Source: Lachancea dasiensis (Eukaryota > Ascomycota > Saccharomycetes > Saccharomycetales > Saccharomycetaceae). Taken from it: a DNA stretch of 64,000 nucleotides. Location of the stretch: the NCBI GenBank assembly GCA_900074725.1, contig LT598460.1:191502-255501 (forward strand), read 5' to 3'. The notes beneath the pieces were generated by a model. The model was not told the origin of the DNA. It worked only from the letters and a program-made list of their open reading frames with translations, and did not search any database. Below, one piece after another: positions 1-7,612 of the stretch (within the stretch, counting starts at the first letter, position 1; every line of letters begins with the position of its first letter). Both the position numbers and the translations under genes were made by a program.

Positions 1-1072
1 ACTTATTGAAGCCTTCTCCGCTTTCGTCGCCTTCTTTGGCACCAAACGAATTGAAGCGGGCAGTCCTGTGCTCAGGTCTCGCATACCTTTCATACTCCGA
101 AGCCGCAGACTGGTTAGAAGAGGTCCTTCTTGCTCGCTGGGAAGGATAATCGGAATACTCTGAATACTGGGAGTCTCTGGCCTGGTCTTGGTTCCAGTTC
201 TTGCGGAACCCGGACAGCCACTCGTTAACCTTCTTCCCTGTTTCTTGCACCTGGCGCCCGACCTTGTCGCGAAACTCAGGCAGATCTTTTTCCATCAACT
301 GACTCAGGAAATCGTCGTCCTCGACTTCTTGTCCCATCTCGTGGTAGTATCTTCGTTCTTCACTTGTGAGTGGTCGGCGGCCCTGTGTCGTACGTCTTTC
401 ATACTCTCTCTGACGGTCGCGTATTCTGCTCTCCCGAGCAAAGCGTTCGCCCTCCAGAGTGCTGGAACCGCCGTCACCACGCTGGTGTCGGGTGCGAGAT
501 TTATTGTACTGCGCGTCTAACTGCCTAGCAAGCATTTCATCCTGTTCCAATTGGCTATTGCCGGAGGTCTCCAACCTGTGTGGCTGGCCAGCTCCTGCTT
601 GAGGCTGTAACGTAGGAATAGCTGTTTCTGCCTCAACATTAGGATCAGACAGGCACAGAAGGGCGTTGAATGCCGGGTCCAACGCACCCTGGGATGCGAT
701 AAGCACCGCTTTCACATATTTTACTTCGATTCCCGGAAAGGCTTCGGTAAGCTGTGTAAAAATTGCGTTTTTTGGGATATGGACCGTAGCAGACTCCCGT
801 TGCGGCAGAGGAGGTCTTTCTTCATCCGACAGGTCCTCAGGCGCAGAATTGTCTGCGTGCTTGCCGACTCTGGCGACAACCTCTGCGTCAGCCTGCTCAT
901 CCTCTTCTGCTGGCACTTGAGTATCCTCCTTTGGAGTGTCTTCAGCAGTTTCGCTAATGTCAACTTCGCCGGGACTTGTCTCCACTTTTGAAGCACTAAT
1001 ACTCTCTGGGGACGTTGCTTCAACTGGGGGAACTTCTTCCAAGCTCCCTTTCTTGCTAAGCGATTCAGCCAT
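1..1072 (-). CDS. CUE5: Cue5-like CUE-domain ubiquitin-binding autophagy adaptor, cut by the left window edge
   Basis: The reading frame is open for 357 codons from an ATG at 1072 down to the window edge, with no stop, so the C-terminus lies outside. A CUE domain sits at about residues 102-143, with the conserved Phe-Pro (AFPG, 113-114) and the Leu-Leu pair (138-139) that contact ubiquitin. The rest is acidic and charged (rich in E, R, Q), as in S. cerevisiae Cue5 (411 aa). Known role of the family: Cue5 links ubiquitinated, aggregated proteins to Atg8 during selective autophagy. Its S. cerevisiae paralogue is DON1. The neighbouring glyoxalase gene agrees with this identity, because GLO4 is close to CUE5 in S. 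cerevisiae. The Atg8-binding motif would lie in the missing C-terminal part. Confidence 0.88.
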   Translation of the reverse strand, partial: MAESLSKKGSLEEVPPVEATSPESISASKVETSPGEVDISETAEDTPKEDTQVPAEEDEQADAEVVARVGKHADNSAPEDLSDEERPPLPQRESATVHIPKNAIFTQLTEAFPGIEVKYVKAVLIASQGALDPAFNALLCLSDPNVEAETAIPTLQPQAGAGQPHRLETSGNSQLEQDEMLARQLDAQYNKSRTRHQRGDGGSSTLEGERFARESRIRDRQREYERRTTQGRRPLTSEERRYYHEMGQEVEDDDFLSQLMEKDLPEFRDKVGRQVQETGKKVNEWLSGFRKNWNQDQARDSQYSEYSDYPSQRARRTSSNQSAASEYERYARPEHRTARFNSFGAKEGDESGEGFNK

Positions 1073-2151
1073 TGTAATTGCTCGTCTTGCTTTAACACGA
1101 CAACAACACCGTCGGATCCTTTCGTATCTGATTTACTATCAATTGCGGTCAGTCAGAAACAGCAATGGATCCTCTTCGGATGTTGTTAGTCTTGTACATT
1201 GTCGGCAAGTTGTCTTGTCTTGAGATGCCCCCTCCTTTATTTTAAAGCCTGATCACGTTGTTGCCGGGTAGCGATTCTGTTTTGTCCTGTACATACTTAA
1301 GATAGCTATCAGGGCCGCAAGTGCTCTCCCACGCCTTGTTGACTTCTTTACTCGCTGTTAGTGTTCAAGATCAGAGATTGCCAGTACTCCAGTACTGGGT
1401 TGAAGAGTGTTAGCTTGCATTATGGTTGTATCACATAGGTGTCATAATAGTACGAAGTGATATTTGCGCCTTCAGTAAAAGATGAGCCAAGAACCAACAA
1501 TTGATATAGTACAGAGGATCGTAATTGAGCAGATATAATCTATAGAGGCTCTAAAATTGGTGAGTCAAGATAATACTAATGTTTAAGAATTAACAAGACC
1601 AATTTAACCTAAACCCAATTTTCAGCTCGCCTTCCGCATGCTTATACTTATCTTAATTGCGGAAAACCCTACAAGCCTCCCTCCTAGAGCCTATCTGTAT
1701 ATCCACATGGTTTAGCAACCTAGATAGTCGTGCATATTTGCATGCGTATGTCTCTGGCACAAAATGCACATGCTCATTTACTTATTTCGCGTCACTAGCT
1801 TGAAAACTCTTCGCTATATAAAAACAAAAAAACTACAGATATCTTTACCAACTCTCAACGACTTTATTTTAAAAGGCCAATCTCAATATCCTCCGACTTT
1901 AGATAGAACTTCCTATGCCTTTACAAAGCCATGGCGTTGGAAGTGTGGACAGCGGAGTGAAAGCAAGGTTCTCAAGTCTCTCAGAATAAAACATGGGGTT
2001 TCCAGGAATTTATAACTTTTCTTCAATCCTCTCTCTGAGATCTTGTACAAACGTAAGGTCAATTCTTGTAAAGTTTTCACGAAGCAGAGTGTTTTTGAAG
2101 TGGAATTATAATGTGTTTTTATTTACGTGCTAGCATTATACCTCGTTACAT
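1073..2151. other. Intergenic region: CUE5 promoter and 3' flank of the glyoxalase gene
   Basis: No convincing gene. The 83-codon plus-strand frame at 1764-2015 has no recognisable features and is probably chance. Around 1424-1480 there is a short stretch that resembles one at about 28682-28750; it is listed separately as a possible LTR relic. The rest is AT-rich with no clear structure. Confidence 0.6.
1424..1480 (+). repeat. Possible decayed solo-LTR fragment (Ty3/gypsy-like), low confidence
   Basis: This stretch shares a GTGTCA..ATAGTAC.AAGTGATA block and a following TCAGTAAAA with 28682-28750 upstream of thioredoxin reductase. Its opening resembles the start of a Ty3 sigma-type LTR as I remember it (TGTTGTATC, then TGTCAGTAT). 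Neither end is convincing and no target-site duplication is seen. If it is an LTR it is old, incomplete and broken. It could equally be a shared regulatory block. Confidence 0.25.
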
Positions 2152-3054
2152 CTACATGGAATTCTTGATCTTCCGTAAACGGTCCATGACTTTTGCCCTT
2201 GACAACGAGCCTTGGGAATCGTCAACGGCATCCCTTACCGACGGGTCATCCAGCCGCATGAACGGGTTGTAATCCAACTCGTCTTGTATGGTGAAAGAAC
2301 CGGTGGTGACTTTGTTCTTACCGCAAAACTGTTCTAAACGGTCCAGCGCTGCGTTGTCCCCCAAGTTCTTGTAAACTGCTGTCCGCACGAACTTCACGTT
2401 GCTCTTAGTGTATTCGTGGCCCGGATACACTTTAGTGCCATCCCAGTTGGGTTCTCCAACGCCGTCCAGAATTCTACGATTCAAGGCATAATCCATTTCT
2501 TCGCCTGTACCTTCGAAAAAACGTCCGCAGCCCGCCGTGAAGAGTGTATCGCCTGTGAAAATACATTTCTCTCCAGTCTGGGGATCGGAAACGTAGTAAC
2601 ATACGGAGTCCTGTGTATGACAGGGAGTTCGAATGCACCGAATGGTCAAGTCGCCCAAGGTGTATTCCTGGAGGTTTTTGGGGATATCAGTGGCCCCAGG
2701 GGACGTATGGCTTCCACAGATAACTTTAACATCGTGCCCGCTACTCTCTACAAGCCGGCTCACCACGGCCTGATTGCCCCCGGAGTGGTCATAATGATGG
2801 TGCGTGTTAACGACCGCCTCAATAGTCACTGATTCTTCTGGCTTTAAATTTGGCAAAACCTCAACCGCTTCTGCTGGATCAATCAACCATGATTTGGTCT
2901 TGTCCTGGCTCGATAGCAAGTAACTATAATTAACGCCCCCAGTCAACCATCTCATTTTGATAACTTTGACGTGCATCCTTCTTGTTTGAATGTTCTGTAA
3001 ACGTAGCGCTCCCGAAAGTTTCAAATACTTGAACAGTTCGAAAGATTTGTGCAT
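2152..3054 (-). CDS. GLO4: Glyoxalase II (hydroxyacylglutathione hydrolase), probably with mitochondrial and cytosolic forms
   Basis: This 300-aa metallo-beta-lactamase-fold enzyme hydrolyses S-D-lactoylglutathione to D-lactate and glutathione, the last step of methylglyoxal detoxification. The metal-binding motif THHHYDH is at residues 84-90, and further expected ligand motifs (GDTLF, PGHEY) follow. The first 26 residues are rich in K, R, L and S and look like a mitochondrial presequence. Met27 opens a second in-frame start (MHVKVIKMRW) that would give a 274-aa protein, the same length as I recall for cytosolic Glo2. S. cerevisiae splits these jobs between GLO4 (mitochondrial) and GLO2 (cytosolic), so this single gene is the pre-duplication equivalent; the symbol could as well be GLO2. 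Confidence 0.93.
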   Translation of the reverse strand: MHKSFELFKYLKLSGALRLQNIQTRRMHVKVIKMRWLTGGVNYSYLLSSQDKTKSWLIDPAEAVEVLPNLKPEESVTIEAVVNTHHHYDHSGGNQAVVSRLVESSGHDVKVICGSHTSPGATDIPKNLQEYTLGDLTIRCIRTPCHTQDSVCYYVSDPQTGEKCIFTGDTLFTAGCGRFFEGTGEEMDYALNRRILDGVGEPNWDGTKVYPGHEYTKSNVKFVRTAVYKNLGDNAALDRLEQFCGKNKVTTGSFTIQDELDYNPFMRLDDPSVRDAVDDSQGSLSRAKVMDRLRKIKNSM

Positions 3055-3304
3055 ATATTCTTGACAGCGGGAGTTTTCAATTCACCATACTTCTATAGCA
3101 TCGATCAATAAGGCATTTAATTTAGCAAAGTACCCTTCAATCGTTCGGGGTGATCAGTATACCACATACCAGCCCACAGCGCACCTTGGCAAGATCAGAC
3201 TAAGACATCACACTCGTATGCCCTTTTACTTACAGTTTTAGCTGCCTCTTTCATCAATACGAACTTAGATGCTAATCCTCTTGCTGAAAGAAAATCTCTA
3301 AAAC

Positions 3305-6277
3305 TCATGACATGAGGCCCGTTTGTAGCTCGATGTCATCTAATTCCGCAGTTTGGTTTCGCCGAAATATTCTAGCGAGCCACGGGGGCAAAAATCTTGA
3401 TGAATCCGTGGTACGGAATCTTAGTCGGTTTGCATTTTCAAGTGAAGGTGGCTTCCACTTGTTGAGCAGCAGCGAGCTTCCCACAACACTAACAGAGCTG
3501 GCTGCCATACACGCAACAGCGACTATTGGATCCAGAGTGATACTCCAAGGGACCAGCACGCCCATAGCAATAGGAAGCATGAATACGTTGTAGCAAACGG
3601 CCCAAAAGAAGTTCACACGAATTTGGCGTAAAGTAGCGCTTGCGATGTCCAATGCGTAAACCAGCTGCTGAAGAGAAGCCAGGTCTGGCTCTGATGAGCT
3701 CAAAAGAATAACATCGGCGGCTTCCATTGCAATATCAGTACCAGTGGAAACTGATATTCCCAAGTCGCTAGTCACAAGCGCTGGAGAATCATTGATCCCG
3801 TCGCCTACGAAAGCAACCTGCGTTTGGCCACCGTCTTGGAGTTGTTCTACCATTTGGTTTTTCTCAAAGGGAGTTAATTCACTGTACACATTGTTCGCAT
3901 CAATGCCCAGTTCTAATGCAACTTTCATAGCCGAGCCATGATTGTCTCCTGTCACCATACATACCCGATGACCTTTCGAGATAAGGTAGTTGACCACTTG
4001 GCGCGAGTCATTTTTGATGCGGTCACTAACCTCAAACCTGCCTACGAGCTCTCCATCGATTTCAACAAAGGAAACGGTTCCTTGGGGATCAGGTAACAGA
4101 GAACAATTTTGCAAAATGGATTTATTCCCCAGAATGATTGTAGTCTGCACACCATTGATTTCACAGTCACCGATAACACCGCCACCAATGACAGATTTAC
4201 TATTAAGCACTTTCGCGGTCATAGTGGAGTCATCTAGGAACCTAGATGTATAGTCAAAGATAGCCTTGGCCACTGGGTGTTCGCTGGTGGCACTGATAGT
4301 CTTGATACAAGCAGCTTGCTCAAGTGTCAGCGATATGCAGCCACCCATGGGAACATATTGATCAACCACCATGTGTCCTGTGGTCAACGTTCCCGTCTTG
4401 TCAAACAGAAAAGTCTCTAACGAGCTACATTTCTCAAGCACTTCCCCGCCCTTGATCAAAACGCCATGGCGGGCACCGAGGCCAGTGCCTACCATAATCG
4501 CTGTTGGCGCAGCTAATCCCAAGGCGCAGGGGCACGCAACAACGATCACAGAAATGGTCATTTGAAGGCATATAAAGAACTTGCCATTGGGATCATCGAA
4601 TATAACGGGCGGGTTTTCGAGTGTGTGACAGAGAATATACCAGGAAACAAATGTTATCAATGCGAGCGTCAGAATGAAAGGTACGAATTTTGATGCGAGA
4701 TAATCCGCGTAATGTTGGATAGGAGCTTTGGAAAGTTGTGCTTGTTTCATGGTCTGGATAATATGTGATAACTTTGTATCATCACCAACTTTGGTTGCTT
4801 TAAAAAGAAATCGACCGGGTCCGTTGATTGAACCACCTATCACTGTGTATCCTACGTAGCGGGGAACCATGAGCGATTCACCTGTGATCAAGGACTCGTC
4901 AATCTCACTCTCGCCTTCTATTATTATGCCATCGGTTGGAATCTTGGCGCCGGGTTTGATCTCTATTATGTCGCCTACCTGGAGGTACTCAACGGGAATC
5001 TCTTGGGGGGTATCGTTCTCTATTATTGTACAGTTTGATGGAGCCAAGGAAAGTAGCTTGGACAATGAACTATTAGTTTGGGACTTGGCCTTGTTTTCAA
5101 GGAGCTTCCCCACGGATATAAATCCAATTAGCATGGTAGAGGCATCAAACACTACGTTCGGCAGCCTTTCAGAGCGCTTCCATATGTTCGTGGACAATGA
5201 ATAAAGAGAAAAGGAGAAAGCACACATAGTAGATATTAGGACGAACGTATCCATAGATCCCGAGCCATGCCTTATAGCCTTCCAGCCGGATATGTAGAAA
5301 TGACGACCAACCCAAAACTGGATGTAGCAGGAAATTAATAGTCCGATTATATCCCTGTAGAAGAGGCCAGGTAGTGGAGTTTGGTGATAGACGAAGAAAT
5401 TCCTCATCACTTGAGGAGCCCATTTCGGTATCAGCTTGTATAACAAAAGCATGAGTGTCATTCCGCAGCAAGCCTGGATACAAGAATTTTGCCAAAAGCG
5501 AATTTCGCGGATCTTGTCAAGAGCTTTGATCTGCGCTATGTTGTCGAAAGAGCTCGAGGGCGAACTGTGGAAGCCCAGGTTATCAATTTTAGACGCCAAA
5601 GAGCGAACACCTGTGATTGAGGAGTCATAATGTAAAGTTACCAATGCTGAATCCAAATCCACGTCAACTTTCGACACACCTGGCTCTGTGCTCAGTGACG
5701 CTTCTATGGACGCTTTACCGGCATCGTCATGCAGCCCCACAACTTTGAGAGTCGTTTGTTTTCTGTTCGGCAATAAAGACTTATCATCAAACCCATCTTC
5801 AACCCCTTGCTGTTCGTGTTCTTCAAGTAGTCTAGCGTCAAACCCACAGTCTTCTATAACTTGGCAAATCTCTGCTGAAGTCACCCGCGATTTTTCAAAC
5901 TCTACACAACACTCCTCCGTAACGAGCGAAACAGCCACGTTCCGCACACCATCAACTTTTTGCACATTTTTAGTAATGCTCATAACGCAGCTAGCACAGG
6001 TCATTCCTTGTATTTGAAACCTCGCACTTTTGCACGATGCTTGTGACTCATGTACCTTAACCACCCGAGCGTCGAAACCGCAATCCTCAATTACAGTGAC
6101 AACATCCTCTGCACTGACGACTTCACTGTCAAATTTAACTCGGCATTCATTTGTGGCCAGGGAAACAACAACTTCTTGCACACCCTCCATTGACTGCGCT
6201 TGTTTCTCAATTGTGGCCACGCAAGCACCACATGTCATTCCCGAGACCTCCAAAATTGCTGAGCTAGTACCCACCAT
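3305..6277 (-). CDS. CCC2: Copper-transporting P1B-type ATPase of the late Golgi
   Basis: The ATG at 6277 gives 990 aa (S. cerevisiae Ccc2 is 1004). Two N-terminal heavy-metal domains carry GMTCGAC (Cys16, Cys19) and GMTCASC (Cys94, Cys97). A third HMA-like segment follows but lacks the CxxC. The ATPase core is complete: ITGES (actuator), CPC in a membrane helix (copper site), DKTGT (phosphorylated Asp), SEHP (P1B hallmark) and GDGIND (hinge). Several membrane helices flank these. Known role: Ccc2 takes copper from the chaperone Atx1 and pumps it into the late Golgi for the iron oxidase Fet3, so it belongs to iron uptake. I looked for an Aft1 site (TGCACCC) just upstream and did not see a good one. 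Four in-frame codons before this ATG contain no earlier ATG. Confidence 0.96.
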   Translation of the reverse strand: MVGTSSAILEVSGMTCGACVATIEKQAQSMEGVQEVVVSLATNECRVKFDSEVVSAEDVVTVIEDCGFDARVVKVHESQASCKSARFQIQGMTCASCVMSITKNVQKVDGVRNVAVSLVTEECCVEFEKSRVTSAEICQVIEDCGFDARLLEEHEQQGVEDGFDDKSLLPNRKQTTLKVVGLHDDAGKASIEASLSTEPGVSKVDVDLDSALVTLHYDSSITGVRSLASKIDNLGFHSSPSSSFDNIAQIKALDKIREIRFWQNSCIQACCGMTLMLLLYKLIPKWAPQVMRNFFVYHQTPLPGLFYRDIIGLLISCYIQFWVGRHFYISGWKAIRHGSGSMDTFVLISTMCAFSFSLYSLSTNIWKRSERLPNVVFDASTMLIGFISVGKLLENKAKSQTNSSLSKLLSLAPSNCTIIENDTPQEIPVEYLQVGDIIEIKPGAKIPTDGIIIEGESEIDESLITGESLMVPRYVGYTVIGGSINGPGRFLFKATKVGDDTKLSHIIQTMKQAQLSKAPIQHYADYLASKFVPFILTLALITFVSWYILCHTLENPPVIFDDPNGKFFICLQMTISVIVVACPCALGLAAPTAIMVGTGLGARHGVLIKGGEVLEKCSSLETFLFDKTGTLTTGHMVVDQYVPMGGCISLTLEQAACIKTISATSEHPVAKAIFDYTSRFLDDSTMTAKVLNSKSVIGGGVIGDCEINGVQTTIILGNKSILQNCSLLPDPQGTVSFVEIDGELVGRFEVSDRIKNDSRQVVNYLISKGHRVCMVTGDNHGSAMKVALELGIDANNVYSELTPFEKNQMVEQLQDGGQTQVAFVGDGINDSPALVTSDLGISVSTGTDIAMEAADVILLSSSEPDLASLQQLVYALDIASATLRQIRVNFFWAVCYNVFMLPIAMGVLVPWSITLDPIVAVACMAASSVSVVGSSLLLNKWKPPSLENANRLRFRTTDSSRFLPPWLARIFRRNQTAELDDIELQTGLMS

Positions 6278-6770
6278 GGCTCGCAGCAAGTACAGCCTAA
6301 CTTCGGATCAATAAGTGTTGTCAAAGAGCTACTTTCAGGGTTCGATGAGTTCCGGTACAATTGTACAAATAGCTAGCTATTATATAGTGAAACATAATTA
6401 ATGCCGGTAAAGGAAATCTGGGTGTCAAAATCACAAGTCATGTGACAGGTTGTTAAAGCCGCCTTTTAGCTTGGCAACGACAGCGTAACACATTTGAGCT
6501 TCGTTCAGTATCAAACAGCTGCGATAAGTATCTCCCATGAATGTGGTTTTTTTTGTGCGGTACCGTAAGTGTTCAGACAGGTAAGATTCCCTCTCCCAGT
6601 CTGAGAAAAGTCCGACAGAAAAATCTAAACGCTTGGGAGGGAGGGCACAGGATTGGCCGCTATACCTGAAATCCACCATTTGATCAGTTTGGACCGAAGC
6701 TCCGCGCCGGCTGGCGTGAATTCTTTCTGGTCCGTGTCTATATTCATGGCCGTTGGTGTCCGAGGCTGAG
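6278..6770. other. Intergenic region: CCC2 promoter and 3' flank of CKB2
   Basis: The region holds an open minus-strand frame, 6431-6679 from its first ATG (82 aa). The same frame continues upstream without a stop into the end of CKB2, out of register with it. No family is recognised. A second small overlapping frame begins with an ATG near 6747. I cannot support either as a gene. Confidence 0.4.
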
Positions 6771-7496
6771 TCACTTGTATCCCTTATTCACACCCTTGGA
6801 GCCTAGCGTTTTCTCAAGCTTGAGGCGTTGAAGCTCCTGCCAGCGAGCCATCTGTGCCTGTTTGTGCAGCTCAAAGCCAAAGATTTTGGGGACGTACCGC
6901 TTCACGGGATGCTTAGGCACCATTTCTGGAAACGCCTGAAGGAACATTCCCGCGAAACTGGTTCCAAAGTAAGCACCATCAATCGAGCTGTGGCGCGAAG
7001 ACTTTGGAATGTACAGATCTTCGCAACAAGGGCAGTACAGTTTCACGCAGTCCACGCCGGGACTGTCGTGCAGGCCCACGGGCAAAAGTGGCTGAAAATT
7101 GCAGTACACTCGTGGACACCGCCCGAAGTCCGCTTCTTTGTATTTTTGTAGCATTTTCTGGAGACCCTTGATCGTAATGATGTATCTCGCATGGATCAAA
7201 CCGTATAACTTACAGGCATCATGCTCCAGTTGGTCAATTCTCGCGCTCGACATTTGCTCCAACGCGTTGTCGTCCAGTTCATCAACAATGTACTGGATCA
7301 CCTGGGTGAATTTGCTTACCGTTTTCTGCAGGTTTATCAGGTTGAAGCGGTCAATGATGTAGTCAGTATCCACATCGCAGAAATATTCATGTCCCTTTCT
7401 GCCTAAAAACAAGTCAATCCAAAACTCTGCGTACTCTGACGAGTCACTGCCATCCACAGTGTCAGAGTGAGCTTCTACCATCTCGACGTCGGCCAT
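6771..7496 (-). CDS. CKB2: Casein kinase 2 regulatory (beta') subunit
   Basis: The protein is 241 aa from the ATG at 7496. It shows the CK2-beta layout: an acidic segment, then a zinc ribbon with Cys127, Cys132, Cys155 and Cys158. The 5-23-3 spacing matches the family, and the conserved C-terminal part (HPVKRYVPKIFGF) follows. It dimerises and stabilises the CK2 holoenzyme, a constitutive Ser/Thr kinase acting in nucleus and cytoplasm. The placement next to HIR2 matches S. cerevisiae CKB2 rather than CKB1. It is divergent from HIR2, with only 116 bp between the two start codons, so they share a promoter region. The frame extends upstream to a TTG, but the first ATG is the sensible start. Confidence 0.95.
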   Translation of the reverse strand: MADVEMVEAHSDTVDGSDSSEYAEFWIDLFLGRKGHEYFCDVDTDYIIDRFNLINLQKTVSKFTQVIQYIVDELDDNALEQMSSARIDQLEHDACKLYGLIHARYIITIKGLQKMLQKYKEADFGRCPRVYCNFQPLLPVGLHDSPGVDCVKLYCPCCEDLYIPKSSRHSSIDGAYFGTSFAGMFLQAFPEMVPKHPVKRYVPKIFGFELHKQAQMARWQELQRLKLEKTLGSKGVNKGYK

Positions 7497-7612
7497 CCTT
7501 TTGGGGTATTTCTGTTTTGATTTAGTTTGTAGTTCTTGGTAGGTTTTCAATAATATTGTAATGAAATTGATATCGTTATAAAAGTTGGCACTGAGTGGAG
7601 AACACGAGCAGT

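Noticed and set aside
721-1098. 125-codon minus-strand frame at the left end
   Set aside because: It is an out-of-frame shadow of CUE5, whose true frame runs off the window.
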